Shown: positions 18,741 to 27,906, counted from the stretch's first letter. The stretch: 64,000 bases of DNA from Sinorhizobium americanum (GCF_001651855.1 NZ_LNQC01000077.1:1-64000); one strand, 5' to 3'. The notes: generated from the sequence alone by a model not told the origin. Made by a program: numbers and translations.

Positions 18741-19640
18741 ATGATCCGCTACGGAACCAACCCGATCGCCTGGAGCAATGACGACGACCACTCGATCGGC
18801 GCGCATCTGACGCTCGAGGACTGCCTGTCCGATTGCCAGAAGATCGGCTTCGACGGGATCGAAAAGGGCCACAAGATGCCTTCCGATCCGGAGGCGCTGA
18901 AGCAGAAACTTGGCTCCTACGACCTCCTCTTCGTCTCCGGCTGGCACTCGACCAATCTCTTGACCCATGACATCGAGGCCGAGAAGAAGGCGATCCAGCC
19001 GCATCTCGACCTCTTGAAGCACAATGGCTGCAAGGTGGCCATCGTCTGCGAGACCTCGAACGCCATTCACGGCGACGATTCCAAGTCGCTCGTCAAGGAC
19101 AAGCCGGTACTGCCTACCGATCAGTGGAAGAAGTTCGGCGCCGATCTCGAGGCGATCGCAGAGTATTGCGCCGACCAGGGCATCGACCTCGTCTATCACC
19201 ACCACATGGGCACGATCGTCCAGACCGGCGAGGAGATCGACCTCTTGATGGAAAACACCGGGCCGACGACGAAGCTGCTGCTCGACACCGGGCACGCCTG
19301 GTTCGGCGGCTCCGATCCGGCGGAAGTCGCCAAGAAATACATGGACCGCGTCCGTCACATCCATTGCAAGAACGTTCGTCCGGCGGTTCGCAAAGTGGTT
19401 GAAGGCGAAGGACTCTCGTTCCTCGAGGGCGTGCGCCGCGGCGTCTTCACGGTGCCGGGCGATACCGAAGGCAGCGTCGACTTCCTGCCGGTGCTGAAAA
19501 TCGCCGCCGAACACGGCTATGATGGCTGGTTGGTGATCGAGGCTGAGCAGGATTCGGCGGTGCGCAACCCCTTCGAATACCAGTCGCTGGGGCTGAAGTC
19601 ATTGAAGGCTTTTGCCAAGGAAGCTGGACTCGACCAGTAG
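18741..19640 (+). CDS. iolE: Myo-inosose-2 dehydratase
   Basis: Dehydrates 2-keto-myo-inositol to the diketo substrate of IolD. The 299-residue protein has the xylose-isomerase-like TIM-barrel pattern: [12 protein letters not shown] at the start, [33 protein letters not shown] and [12 protein letters not shown] with the acidic and His metal ligands. ATG at 18741 is chosen because [11 protein letters not shown] matches family N-termini; the open frame before it is repeat sequence. Inverted repeat copies lie on both sides within the operon. Confidence 0.94.
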   Translation: MIRYGTNPIAWSNDDDHSIGAHLTLEDCLSDCQKIGFDGIEKGHKMPSDPEALKQKLGSYDLLFVSGWHSTNLLTHDIEAEKKAIQPHLDLLKHNGCKVAIVCETSNAIHGDDSKSLVKDKPVLPTDQWKKFGADLEAIAEYCADQGIDLVYHHHMGTIVQTGEEIDLLMENTGPTTKLLLDTGHAWFGGSDPAEVAKKYMDRVRHIHCKNVRPAVRKVVEGEGLSFLEGVRRGVFTVPGDTEGSVDFLPVLKIAAEHGYDGWLVIEAEQDSAVRNPFEYQSLGLKSLKAFAKEAGLDQ

Positions 19641-19664
19641 AGTTGGTTTGGCTGTCGGCAGCGG

Positions 19665-19739
19665 CCTCATCCGGTTGCCGCCACCTTCTCCCCGCCTGCG
19701 GGGAGAGGGCTAGTCCTCGGGTTGAACCCGAGGAGAGGG
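19665..19739 (-). repeat. Intergenic mosaic repeat (CTCTCCCCGC family), copy B
   Basis: Its reverse complement matches copy A almost base for base apart from the 40-bp middle block of A. It ends 48 bp before the iolB start. Confidence 0.8.
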
Positions 19740-19787
19740 CAAGCTGCGAATCCGACCACGAGGCAAGAGAAGTCAGGAGACCGTCAC

Positions 19788-20588
19788 ATGTCCAAACTGC
19801 TCGTCAAACCGAAAGCGCAAACCGGTCTGGTGCAGGACATCACGCCGGAGAGCGCCGGCTGGACCTATGTCGGTTTCGCACTCAACCGGCTGAAATCCGG
19901 CGAAACGACCGGCGGCGCAGCGGGCGACAAGGAGCTCTGCCTGGTGCTCGTCAGCGGCAAGGCGAAGATCTCCGTCGACGGCGAGAACTTCGGCGAACTC
20001 GGCGAGCGCATGACACCCTTCGAGGGTCAGCCCTATGCCGTCTATGTGCCGAAGGGCTGCGTATGGCAGGCCGAAGCCACGACGGACCTCGAACTCGCCG
20101 TCTGCTCCGCACCCGGCGGCGAAGGCTTCAAGGCGAAGGTGATCCGCCCCGGCACGCATCCGCAGATGACGCGTGGCAAGGGCACCAACACCCGCTACGT
20201 GACCAATATCATGCCGGAGGATGACGGCTCGGCGCAGGCGCTGCTGATCGTCGAGGTGATCACGCCGGGTGGCCACACCTCCTCCTACCCGCCGCACAAG
20301 CATGACCAGGACAACCTGCCGGCCGAAAGCTATCTGGAAGAAACCTACTACCACCGCCTCAACCCGCCCCAGGGCTTTGCCATGCAGCGCGTCTATACTG
20401 ACGACCGCTCGCTCGACGAGACCATGGCGGTGGAAGACGGCGACGTGGCGCTCGTTCCGAAGGGCTACCATCCGGTCGCCGCCATCCACGGCTACGACTC
20501 CTATTATCTCAACGTCATGGCCGGGCCGAAGCGAATCTGGAAGTTCCACAACGCGAAGGAACACGAGTGGCTGTTCACCGGCATCTGA
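19788..20588 (+). CDS. iolB: 5-deoxy-glucuronate isomerase
   Basis: Converts 5-deoxy-glucuronate to 5-dehydro-2-deoxygluconate, the IolC substrate. The 266-residue bicupin protein shows TSSYPPHKHDQDN with the metal-binding His residues, EETYYHRL and LVPKGYHPV. ATG at 19788 follows GTCAGGAGACC. It is the last gene of the iol operon. The final aldehyde step (iolA/mmsA) and idhA are not in this window, as in S. meliloti, where they lie elsewhere. Confidence 0.95.
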   Translation: MSKLLVKPKAQTGLVQDITPESAGWTYVGFALNRLKSGETTGGAAGDKELCLVLVSGKAKISVDGENFGELGERMTPFEGQPYAVYVPKGCVWQAEATTDLELAVCSAPGGEGFKAKVIRPGTHPQMTRGKGTNTRYVTNIMPEDDGSAQALLIVEVITPGGHTSSYPPHKHDQDNLPAESYLEETYYHRLNPPQGFAMQRVYTDDRSLDETMAVEDGDVALVPKGYHPVAAIHGYDSYYLNVMAGPKRIWKFHNAKEHEWLFTGI

Positions 20589-20667
20589 GCCGGGACGGCA
20601 TTGCTCTCGACGAAAGCGTCGGGCGCCCTATCGTATCTTGCTGAAGCAAACGACGGGGAGCCCTCCC

Positions 20668-21072
20668 ATGCATATCGACGGCCAGTGCCATTGTGGCTTC
20701 GTCACCTATGAGGCGGAGATCGATCCCGAGGACGTGTCGATCTGCCATTGCACCGATTGCCAGCGGCTCACCGGTTCAGCCTATCGCGTGAGCGTGAGCG
20801 CGCCGCGCGCCTCCTTCCGGCTGACCGGCGGCGAGCCGAAGCTTTATGTCAAGATCGCCGAGAACAGCCGCAAAAGACTGCAATTCTTCTGCCCCCAATG
20901 CGGCTCGCCGATCTATACCACGGGCACCGAAGAGGACGCGGAAGAGATCGGCATCCGTGTCGGCACGATCAACCAGCGGGCCGAACTCACGCCGCGTTCG
21001 CAGATCTGGTGCTCCTCCGCCCTGCCCTGGGTCGGCGACATAAGCGAGCTGCCGGGGCGGCCTCGGGAGTGA
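20668..21072 (+). CDS. GFA family (CENP-V/GFA domain) zinc protein
   Basis: A 134-residue protein of the glutathione-dependent formaldehyde-activating-like (GFA) family. The zinc-binding cysteines are in place: C7 and C9 in QCHCG, C26, C28 and C31 in ICHCTDCQ, C75 and C78 in FFCPQCGSP. Most small family members have no proven enzyme activity. ATG at 20668 follows ACGGGGAGCCC. The gene is 79 bp after iolB and could be read through from the iol operon, but no functional tie to inositol is evident. Confidence 0.9.
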   Translation: MHIDGQCHCGFVTYEAEIDPEDVSICHCTDCQRLTGSAYRVSVSAPRASFRLTGGEPKLYVKIAENSRKRLQFFCPQCGSPIYTTGTEEDAEEIGIRVGTINQRAELTPRSQIWCSSALPWVGDISELPGRPRE

Positions 21073-21098
21073 GCGCCTTGAGCGAAGTGGGCGCTGCC

Positions 21099-21291
21099 AC
21101 CCCCTCTGCCTGCCGGGCATCTCCCCCACAAGTGGGGAGATTGGCCAGAAGCAAAGTCATGCCTGACCTTGAGTCCGCACACACCGAATCGCCGAAGGCA
21201 ACAGCATGTCTCAGTGTAGTTGATTGAGCAGGACATCGCCGCTTGCCGATCTCCCTCCTTAGGGGGAGATGCCCGGCAAGGCAGAGGGGGT
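21099..21291. repeat. CCCCCTCTGCC palindromic repeat, intergenic copy
   Basis: About 193 bp with near-perfect terminal inverted repeats (ACCCCCTCTGCCTGCCGGGC at the left, its complement at the right). Inner sequence shares GATTGGYCAGARGCAAAG and GGCTTGCCGATCTC-like blocks with the copy inside the gene at 56169-56364. Confidence 0.8.
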
Positions 21292-21344
21292 GCGCCCCAG
21301 GGGCACTTCGAGATCCGCCCCGCGCAATCTCCGCGTGCCGATGA

Positions 21345-22328
21345 TTACGCCACCGGATAGGGGCCCTCGGCGAACACCACGTCATGATAGCCCTTCGAGC
21401 CGATCTCTCGGGCGAGCGGGCTTCGGAAATCCTCTCCCCTGCGAAGGCAAGAAAGCACGTGTCGGAAATCATATTTGGGCTGCCAGCCAAGAGACGAGAC
21501 TGCCCGGGCACTCACATACACCCGGTCGATCGACGGAAAGAGCTTCCAGCCCCGCTCTGCATAGAGCGCTTCGCATTCCGGAAAATGGCGCAGGACGACG
21601 CGCGCGGCGTCCATCCTGAGCTCGGCCAGGTCGTTCGGCGCAAAGGGCGTCGGCGCCGAGACGATATAGCGCCTAAAGCCATTGTCCTCTGCCCTATCCA
21701 GCGCTGCCAGGTGCGCGCTCACCACGTCTTCGATATCGGCCCGGCGGTAGAGGAGTTCGTTCGCCTGCGCATTCTCCGTTTCATAGCAACCACGGATTTC
21801 CGCATCGTCGTCGGCCTCCGGAAAGAAGCGGGAGGTGCGCAGAACGATGACCGGCAAGCCGTGGCGCCGGGCAAAGAGTTCGCAAAGTCCTTCCGCCGCG
21901 AGCTTGCTTGTGCCGTAGATGTTGCGTGGAATCGGTGTGACATTCTCGGTGATCCAGGCGGCCGGCGCGCCGGGCGCCGGCGTCAGCGCCGAGCCGAAGG
22001 CGCTCGTGGTGCTGGTGAAGACGAAGGCGCCGACGCCCGCATCGGCTGCGGCCTCGAGCAGGTTGAGCGTCCCGGTGACATTGGTCTCGACGAACTCCGA
22101 ATAGCCGTGCGTTGCCACATGCGGCTTGTGCAGCGTCGCCGCATGGATGACGGCCCGCACGCCCTTCACGGCGTGCCGGACGAAAGCGGGACCGGCGACC
22201 GAGCCGACATGATCGGTGAACTCCGAGGCCTTGATGTCGATGCCGCGTACCGGGCGCCCCGCCTGGCGCAACACCCGCATCAGCGCCTCGCCCAAATGGC
22301 CGGCGCTTCCCGTCACCAGAATTGTCAT
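21345..22328 (-). CDS. NAD-dependent epimerase/dehydratase
   Basis: A 327-residue extended short-chain dehydrogenase. The NAD(P) motif is VTGSAGHLGEALMRVL at the N-terminus, and the catalytic YxxxK is in IYGTSKLAAEGL (about residue 140). Residues FTSTTSAFG supply the Ser/Thr of the triad. It looks like a nucleotide-sugar or small-carbonyl epimerase/reductase, but the substrate is not evident. ATG at 22328; the convergent upstream neighbour is repeat DNA, and the XRE regulator gene lies 72 bp upstream on the same strand. Confidence 0.9.
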   Translation of the reverse strand: MTILVTGSAGHLGEALMRVLRQAGRPVRGIDIKASEFTDHVGSVAGPAFVRHAVKGVRAVIHAATLHKPHVATHGYSEFVETNVTGTLNLLEAAADAGVGAFVFTSTTSAFGSALTPAPGAPAAWITENVTPIPRNIYGTSKLAAEGLCELFARRHGLPVIVLRTSRFFPEADDDAEIRGCYETENAQANELLYRRADIEDVVSAHLAALDRAEDNGFRRYIVSAPTPFAPNDLAELRMDAARVVLRHFPECEALYAERGWKLFPSIDRVYVSARAVSSLGWQPKYDFRHVLSCLRRGEDFRSPLAREIGSKGYHDVVFAEGPYPVA

Positions 22329-22400
22329 GCGTTCGCTCCTCGTTTTGCCTTGAAGCTAACCGCGCTCGGACGGGAGGAACAACGCATAAAATATGCATCG

Positions 22401-22925
22401 TCACCCCAGCGTCGTCACCAGGCGGCCCATCGCTCCGTCCGAAAGAGGAATGCGTTCCCACAGCACGCTGCCCGCGAGGATCGGAACGTCGTCGCAGCCG
22501 TTCGGCCCGGTCTCGACGACAAGCGACGTCGTCTCGCCGTCGTACCAGCCCAGGTCTTGAAGCTTCGCTTCGGCCTGCTGAATGCCCTCCGACGCATAGC
22601 GGAACATCGGCGTCCCGAGCATATCTCGTCGCCATTCCTTCCGTCGGGCGGGTGATGCCGCCAGCAGCCGATGCGAGTGGTCGCAAATCAGATGGACGCG
22701 GGCCGCCGAGGTTTCGACGAGCCGCTTGATGGCTGCATCGGCGGCGAATGCCGGAGGTGCGAAGAGGCGTTCGAGAGCGGCTCGCTGATCCTCGGCGGGC
22801 ATCAGGACGCCGGTCTCCCAGCGCGATATCGTCGCCTGCGTGACGCCCAGGAGCTCCGCCACGTGGCTCTGCTTGATGCCGCGCATGAGCCGCAAGCGCT
22901 TCAGCGCCCGCCCTGAATAATGCAT
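22401..22925 (-). CDS. XRE-type helix-turn-helix regulator
   Basis: A 174-residue protein with an N-terminal Cro/CI-type helix-turn-helix (LRLMRGIKQSHVAELLGVTQATISRWETG, about residues 8-37) followed by a linker and a C-terminal domain of about 110 residues without a family I recognise. Start: AAGGAG is six bases from the ATG at 22925 but directly touches the ATG at 22931, so 22925 is preferred. It is divergent from an AraC-type gene and upstream of the epimerase gene, which it may regulate. Confidence 0.82.
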   Translation of the reverse strand: MHYSGRALKRLRLMRGIKQSHVAELLGVTQATISRWETGVLMPAEDQRAALERLFAPPAFAADAAIKRLVETSAARVHLICDHSHRLLAASPARRKEWRRDMLGTPMFRYASEGIQQAEAKLQDLGWYDGETTSLVVETGPNGCDDVPILAGSVLWERIPLSDGAMGRLVTTLG

Positions 22926-23019
22926 TGCCATCTCCTTCGAAGCCGAGCCGCTTTGCCGCAAGGCTTCCGAAAGGCTATACCAGCCTCCAACCGCAACCAA
23001 GAAAAAGTGGCGATCGAAC

Positions 23020-23832
23020 GTGGGGAAAGGCCAATTCCGGGTGATGGCGCGCCGCTTTGCCGGCGTCGAGGTGGTGGAAGCCGCCACGCGCCATTCCTTC
23101 GCGCGCCACACGCACGAGCAGTTCGGCATCGGGCTCATTCATCAGGGGGCGCAGAGGTCGCTGAGCGGGCGCGGCACCGTCGAAGCCGAAGCCGGCGACG
23201 TGATCACCGTCAATCCGGGCGAGATCCATGACGGGGTGCCGATCGGCGACGCCGGACGCTCCTGGCGGATGCTCTACCTCGAGCCGGCGCTCGTCGAGGC
23301 GGCCGTCGGCGACATCAGCGAAGGGCGGTGGACGACCCGTGAGTTCGCCGACCCTGTCATCCGCAACGATGCGCTCGCCGTCCGCTTTCGCGCCCTCTTC
23401 GCGGCTGCAGCGACCGCAGGCGGCGCCGAGGCGACGCTTCGCTGGGAGGAGTTGGCGGTGACGCTCATTGCAGAGGCGATGCGACTGGTGCCCCTGTCCG
23501 CCGGCAGACACACGACTCCCGCTTCGATCGCAGCCGCAGTAAACCTGATCGACGACGATCCGCTGGCGCCCCTCACCCTCGCCGATCTCGCCCAGGCGAG
23601 CGGATTGAGTCGGTTTCAGGTCGTGCGCGGCTTCGCCAAGGCGACCGGCCTAACGCCGCATGCCTACCTCCTGCAGCGGCGGATCGACATCGTCCGCCGG
23701 CTGATCGGTACGGGCACGCCGCTCGCCGAAGCGGCGATCGCCGGCGGTTTTGCCGACCAGAGCCATATGACCCGCGTCTTCGTTCGCAAATACGGCTTTT
23801 CGCCCGGCGCCTATGCGCAGGCGGTGACCTGA
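23020..23832 (+). CDS. AraC family transcriptional regulator with cupin sensor
   Basis: A 270-residue AraC-type activator. The N-terminal half is a cupin sensor (FARHTHEQFGIGLIHQG and GDVITVNPGEIHDG), of the group that senses small molecules such as amino acids. The C-terminal half has the two helix-turn-helix units (LTLADLAQASGLSRFQVVRGFAKATGLTPHAYLLQRR and LAEAAIAGGFADQSHMTRVFVRKYGFSPGAY). The start is GTG at 23020 or ATG at 23044; neither has a strong ribosome site. It precedes an EamA exporter gene by 81 bp on the same strand and probably controls it. Confidence 0.88.
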   Translation: MGKGQFRVMARRFAGVEVVEAATRHSFARHTHEQFGIGLIHQGAQRSLSGRGTVEAEAGDVITVNPGEIHDGVPIGDAGRSWRMLYLEPALVEAAVGDISEGRWTTREFADPVIRNDALAVRFRALFAAAATAGGAEATLRWEELAVTLIAEAMRLVPLSAGRHTTPASIAAAVNLIDDDPLAPLTLADLAQASGLSRFQVVRGFAKATGLTPHAYLLQRRIDIVRRLIGTGTPLAEAAIAGGFADQSHMTRVFVRKYGFSPGAYAQAVT

Positions 23833-23913
23833 GCCTAATCCTGCAATTCCGTTCAAGACCGCCCTTCGCCGATCGGGTTTTCTGCGGCCTGCAATCAGAC
23901 AAATGGCGGCAGC

Positions 23914-24822
23914 ATGTCGAAAAAGTTTCAGGGATATCTCTATCTGTCGCTCGCGATGATGCTGGTGGGCAGCACGGTCGTCGCGAGCAAGATCATCGCC
24001 TCCGGCCTGCCGCCCTTCACGGCGACGGCACTGCGTTTCGCCATCGCCGTGCCGCCTTTCCTCTTCCTCCTTCGGCTGAGCGCAACATCGTGGCCGCGGC
24101 TCACGAGAGGCGACTGGGTCATTCTGCTCCTGCAGGCGGGTGCCGGCAGCGTCGGCTATACGACGTTGCTCATTTCCGGCCTGAAGCTGACGCCTGCAGC
24201 GGACGCCGGCGTCATCATCGGCACGCTTCCAGTCGTTTCCGCTACGATCGCCATCGTCGTTCTCGGTGAACGGCCGCAGCGCTCCATACTCGTGGCGATC
24301 GCCCTTGCCGCCGCCGGCGTCTTGGCGATCGTCTTGCGGCCCGATGCCGACGGCCAGCATTCGCTCGCGGGAAGCGCCCTTATTCTTGGCGCGGTCATCT
24401 GCGAAGGGCTGTTCATCCTCCTCAACAAGCGCCTGAAGAGGGAGATTCCGCCGCTCGCCCTGTCCTGCCTGATGGCGTGTCTCGGCGGCGCGATTGCCGC
24501 ACCGATTGCCCTTGCGGAACTTCCCTGGACCGGCTCGCTTGCCCTGCCGGCCATTGCCGCCGTCGTCTATTATGCGCTCGTGCCGACCGTCGGCGGTTTT
24601 GTCCTCTGGTATGCGGGGCTGGCGAAAGTGAGCGGCTCGGAGGCTTCCGTCTTCACGGCGCTGGCCCCGGTTTCTGCCATGCTTCTTGCCTTCGCCGTGC
24701 TCGGCGAGCCCATGGCGCTCAATCAAGCGCTCGGCATCGGCAGCGTTCTTGCTGCTGTCGCCTGCCTTGGCGCCGCATTGAGGACCGCGAGGGGCACGCG
24801 CCGGCCATCGAAAGCACTATGA
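23914..24822 (+). CDS. EamA/DMT family exporter
   Basis: A 302-residue inner-membrane protein with ten predicted hydrophobic segments arranged as two EamA repeats (about residues 8-138 and 150-290), the layout of drug/metabolite transporters that export amino acids or related compounds. It is preceded by an AraC gene. Its stop codon overlaps (ATGA) a possible start of the following B3/4-domain gene, so the two are translationally linked. Confidence 0.9.
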   Translation: MSKKFQGYLYLSLAMMLVGSTVVASKIIASGLPPFTATALRFAIAVPPFLFLLRLSATSWPRLTRGDWVILLLQAGAGSVGYTTLLISGLKLTPAADAGVIIGTLPVVSATIAIVVLGERPQRSILVAIALAAAGVLAIVLRPDADGQHSLAGSALILGAVICEGLFILLNKRLKREIPPLALSCLMACLGGAIAAPIALAELPWTGSLALPAIAAVVYYALVPTVGGFVLWYAGLAKVSGSEASVFTALAPVSAMLLAFAVLGEPMALNQALGIGSVLAAVACLGAALRTARGTRRPSKAL

Positions 24823-24836
24823 GAAAGAGAACCCCC

Positions 24837-25529
24837 ATGTATTTCCGTCATTCGAGCGATATCTGGAGCGCGTTCCCCGAGCTTGCTGCGGGCGTCCTCT
24901 ACGTGGAGGGCATCCATCCAGACGTGTCCGCCGCAGACTACGTCACACAGTTCGAAGCCGCGGCCAAAGCGCGGCTTACAGATGCTGCGGAGAGCGATCT
25001 CCCCGAGATTCAGGCCTGGCGCCGCGGCTTTTCGCGCATGGGCCTGAAGCCGACGCAATATCGCTCGGCTTCCGAAGCACTGCTCCGGCGGTTCAGGAAG
25101 GAGGGAACGCTGCCGAGAATCCATCCGCTGATCGATCTCTGCAACGCAGCCTCGCTCGCCTATGCCGTCCCGATCGCGGTCTTCGATCTCGACAAGGTAG
25201 CGGGTCATCTCGAGGTGCGCCGAGCTGCCGGCAGCGAGATCTACGTGACCTTTGCCGGCGAAACCGAACATCCCGAGCCGCAGGAAGTCATCTTCGCCGA
25301 TCAGGAAGGGCGGGCGCATGCGCGGCGCTGGACCAATCGTCAGAGCGGCTATTCGGCCGTGCGCGAGGAGACGGAGCGCGTCCTGATCGTCGCCGAAGGG
25401 CTGCATGCCGGCGCGGCGTCCGATGTGGAACGGCTCATCGACGAACTCGGCGCTGCCATCCGCTCCGTTTGGTCTGTTAATCCGCGTACAGCGATTTTGG
25501 AACGCTTGGCACCGCGCTTCGACTCTTGA
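24837..25529 (+). CDS. Stand-alone B3/4 domain protein (PheRS beta editing-like)
   Basis: A 230-residue protein matching the B3/4 domain that forms the tRNA-editing site of phenylalanyl-tRNA synthetase beta subunits. Characteristic segments are AWRRGFSRMGLKPTQYRSASEALLRR and PLIDLCNAASLAYAVPIAVFDLDKV. The function of free-standing copies is not established; trans-editing of mischarged tRNA or a related deacylase role is inference. ATG at 24837 follows GAGAAAGAGA; an in-frame ATG at 24819 overlaps the exporter stop (ATGA). Confidence 0.85.
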   Translation: MYFRHSSDIWSAFPELAAGVLYVEGIHPDVSAADYVTQFEAAAKARLTDAAESDLPEIQAWRRGFSRMGLKPTQYRSASEALLRRFRKEGTLPRIHPLIDLCNAASLAYAVPIAVFDLDKVAGHLEVRRAAGSEIYVTFAGETEHPEPQEVIFADQEGRAHARRWTNRQSGYSAVREETERVLIVAEGLHAGAASDVERLIDELGAAIRSVWSVNPRTAILERLAPRFDS

Positions 25530-25582
25530 TCTCGCGGGCTGCCTCTACCGGCGCCGGCACCATGTCCTTACCACCGTGATGG

Positions 25583-25663
25583 CCCCTCATCTCTCTGCCG
25601 CGACCTTCTCCCGGCAAGCGGGGCCCGACAGAGTCCCCTCAGGAAGAGACTAGGGTGAGGGGG
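25583..25663. repeat. Intergenic mosaic repeat (CTCTCCCCGC family), copy D, degenerate
   Basis: CCCCTCAT and GGTGAGGGGG ends with a CCTTCTCCCGGCAAGCGGGG core; related to the copies at 18561, 19665 and 40067. It lies between the convergent B3/4 gene and prfC and fills that gap. Confidence 0.6.
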
Positions 25664-25695
25664 CTCTCGTTCCGACTTGCCAGGAATCGAGATCG

Positions 25696-27279
25696 TCACG
25701 CCGCCTTGGCGACGTGATACTCCTTGATCGCCACCATCTTGATCGCCGGGTAGCGTTCCGCCTCGTAGCGCAGCGAGAAGCCGTCCTGGGCCATGAACAC
25801 CGGGTCGCCATCGAGGTCGCGGGCGATGTCGCCGCGCCGCGCCGCGATGAACTTTTCGAGTTCGGCGGGATTGTCGGCGGAGACCCAACGGCAGACGGAG
25901 AAGCGCGACATTTCGAAGGAGACGGGCAAGCCGTACTCCGCCTGCAGGCGCTCCTTCAGGACATCGAGCTGCAGCGCGCCGACGACGCCGACGATGGCAG
26001 GCGCGCCGTCATCCGGCGAGAAGAGCTGCACGACGCCCTCTTCGGCCATCTGCTGCAGCGCCTCCTTCAGCTTCTTCGCCTTCATCGCGTCCTCGAGCCG
26101 GACGCGGCGGAGGATTTCCGGCGCGAAGTTCGGCACGCCTTGGAAAACGAGCGGCTCGCCTTCCGTCAGCGTATCGCCGATCCGAAGCGTGCCGTGGTTC
26201 GGGATGCCCACGACATCGCCAGCAAAGGCGGTATCGGCGAGCTGGCGCTGCGAGGCGAAGAAGAATTGCGGTGCCGTCAGCCCCATCTGCTTGCCCGTGC
26301 GCGACAGCCGCGCCTTCATGCCGCGCTCGAGCTTGCCCGAGCAGACGCGTACGAAGGCGATGCGGTCGCGGTGGTTCGGATCCATGTTGGCCTGGATCTT
26401 GAAGACGAAGGCGGTCATCCGATCGTCGGTCGCCTCGACGGTGCGGATGTCGGCGACCTGGGCGCGCGGCGGTGGCGCGAAGTCGCTGAGCGCATTGATC
26501 AGATCGCGGACCCCAAAATTGCGGAGCGCCGAGCCGAAGAAGACCGGCGTCAGATGGCCTTCGAGGAAGGCCTTGCGGTCGAAGGGCTTGCAGGCCTCGA
26601 TCGCCAGCATCGTCTCCTCGATGAAGGCATCGCGTTCGTTTTCCGGCAGGCGGTGCGAGGCCATTTCCGGGTCGTTGACCTTGGTCAGCCGCTCCTGCGT
26701 GTCGGCGCCGCGCACCTCGTTGGTGGCAAGGTGATAGGTGCCGCAAAAGGTTTTCGAGCGCCCAATGGGCCAGGTGACCGGCGCGCAGTCGAGCGCCAGC
26801 TTGTGCTCGACCTCGTCGAGGATCTCGAAGGGATCGCGGCTCTCGCGGTCCATCTTGTTGACGAAGGTGATGATCGGGATGTCGCGCAGGCGGCACACTT
26901 CGAAGAGCTTCAGCGTGCGCGGCTCGATGCCCTTGGCGGCATCGATCACCATGACGGCCGCATCGACCGCCGTCAGTGTCCGATAGGTGTCGTCGGCGAA
27001 GTCCTCGTGACCGGGCGTATCGAGGAGATTGTAGACGGTATCGTCGTATTCGAAGGTCATCACCGAGGTGACGACCGAAATGCCGCGCTCGCGCTCGATC
27101 TTCATCCAGTCGGAACGCGTCTGGATACGATCCTTCTTTGCCTTGACCTCGCCGGCGAGCTGGATCGCGCCGCCGAAGAGCAGCAGCTTTTCGGTGAGCG
27201 TCGTCTTACCGGCGTCCGGGTGCGAAATGATCGCAAATGTGCGGCGGCGGGAGACCGCCTCGGCAATGCTTTCGGCCAT
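25696..27279 (-). CDS. prfC: Peptide chain release factor 3
   Basis: GTPase that recycles RF1/RF2 from the ribosome. At 527 aa it is of normal length. G1 is ISHPDAGKTTLTEKLL (about 19-34), the switch region is RERGISVVTSVMTFEY, G3 is DTPGHEDF and G4 is FVNKMDRE. The C-terminal RF3-specific domain includes FQGVPNFAPEILRRVRLEDAMKAKKLKEAL. It is transcribed toward the repeat at 25583-25663 and is divergent from dut. Confidence 0.97.
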   Translation of the reverse strand: MAESIAEAVSRRRTFAIISHPDAGKTTLTEKLLLFGGAIQLAGEVKAKKDRIQTRSDWMKIERERGISVVTSVMTFEYDDTVYNLLDTPGHEDFADDTYRTLTAVDAAVMVIDAAKGIEPRTLKLFEVCRLRDIPIITFVNKMDRESRDPFEILDEVEHKLALDCAPVTWPIGRSKTFCGTYHLATNEVRGADTQERLTKVNDPEMASHRLPENERDAFIEETMLAIEACKPFDRKAFLEGHLTPVFFGSALRNFGVRDLINALSDFAPPPRAQVADIRTVEATDDRMTAFVFKIQANMDPNHRDRIAFVRVCSGKLERGMKARLSRTGKQMGLTAPQFFFASQRQLADTAFAGDVVGIPNHGTLRIGDTLTEGEPLVFQGVPNFAPEILRRVRLEDAMKAKKLKEALQQMAEEGVVQLFSPDDGAPAIVGVVGALQLDVLKERLQAEYGLPVSFEMSRFSVCRWVSADNPAELEKFIAARRGDIARDLDGDPVFMAQDGFSLRYEAERYPAIKMVAIKEYHVAKAA

Positions 27280-27371
27280 GATCTGAGTATCCTGTGAGTT
27301 GCCGCGTCCTTTACAGGCTCAGGGGCCAATATGCAATTGACTGCTGGGAGACCGACCCTGCTTATGGCGGA

Positions 27372-27848
27372 ATGACCATGCACAATTCCAAAGACCACCC
27401 TGCTCTCGCCCTCGTCCGTCTGCCGCACGCGCAAGACCTAGACCTGCCTGCCTATGAGACGGCTGGGGCGGCGGGCATGGACCTGCGCGCCGCCGTGCCC
27501 GCCGACCAGCCGATGACGATTCCTCCGGGCGGGCGCGCGCTGGTGCCGACGGGGTTCATCTTCGAAATACCCGCCGGCTACGAAGGCCAGATCAGGCCGC
27601 GCTCCGGCCTCGCCTTCAAGCATGGCATCACCTGCCTCAACACGCCGGGCACGATCGACAGCGATTATCGCGGCGAGGTGAAGGTGCTGCTCGTCAATCT
27701 CGGCGAGGCGGATTTCATCGTCGAGCGCGCCATGCGCATCGCCCAGATGGTGATCGCCCCGGTGGCCCAGGTGGCGATCCGCGAGGCGGACGGCGCCACG
27801 GCGACCGAGCGCGGCGCCGGCGGTTTCGGCTCGACAGGCGCTAACTAA
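27372..27848 (+). CDS. dut: Deoxyuridine 5'-triphosphate nucleotidohydrolase
   Basis: Trimeric dUTPase that removes dUTP and makes dUMP. The five family motifs are visible: AAGMDLRA (1), [11 protein letters not shown] (2), [20 protein letters not shown] (3), [13 protein letters not shown] (4) and [12 protein letters not shown] (5). ATG at 27372 (158 aa) has GGCGGA before it; ATG at 27378 is an alternative. In many bacteria dut follows coaBC; here they are 16 kb apart. The stop codon runs directly into a structured repeat. Confidence 0.96.
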   Translation: MTMHNSKDHPALALVRLPHAQDLDLPAYETAGAAGMDLRAAVPADQPMTIPPGGRALVPTGFIFEIPAGYEGQIRPRSGLAFKHGITCLNTPGTIDSDYRGEVKVLLVNLGEADFIVERAMRIAQMVIAPVAQVAIREADGATATERGAGGFGSTGAN

Positions 27849-27896
27849 TGCATGTCGCCCAAAAGTGTGCAGCGGTTTTGGGATAACGACATGCAT
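27848..27896 (+). repeat. Two-tier hairpin repeat (GTGTG-loop family), copy 3
   Basis: Outer arms ATGCATGTCG/CGACATGCAT (10 bp), inner arms CCCAAAA/TTTTGGG (7 bp), loop GTGTGCAGCGG. It begins on the last base of the dut stop codon and separates the convergent dut and lrp genes. It may act as a terminator or mRNA 3' stabiliser. Similar sequences are widespread in rhizobial genomes as far as I recall. Confidence 0.75.
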
Positions 27897-27906
27897 AAAC
27901 AAGAAT

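Noticed and set aside
21099-21291. Miniature transposon (MITE) with target duplication
   Set aside because: Terminal inverted repeats are clear but I could not see a convincing flanking target-site duplication in either copy, so only 'repeat' is claimed.
22401-23832. Toxin-antitoxin or phage-type regulator pair (XRE plus divergent gene)
   Set aside because: The divergent gene is a full-length AraC regulator and the XRE protein is linked to an epimerase gene; no toxin-like small gene is present.
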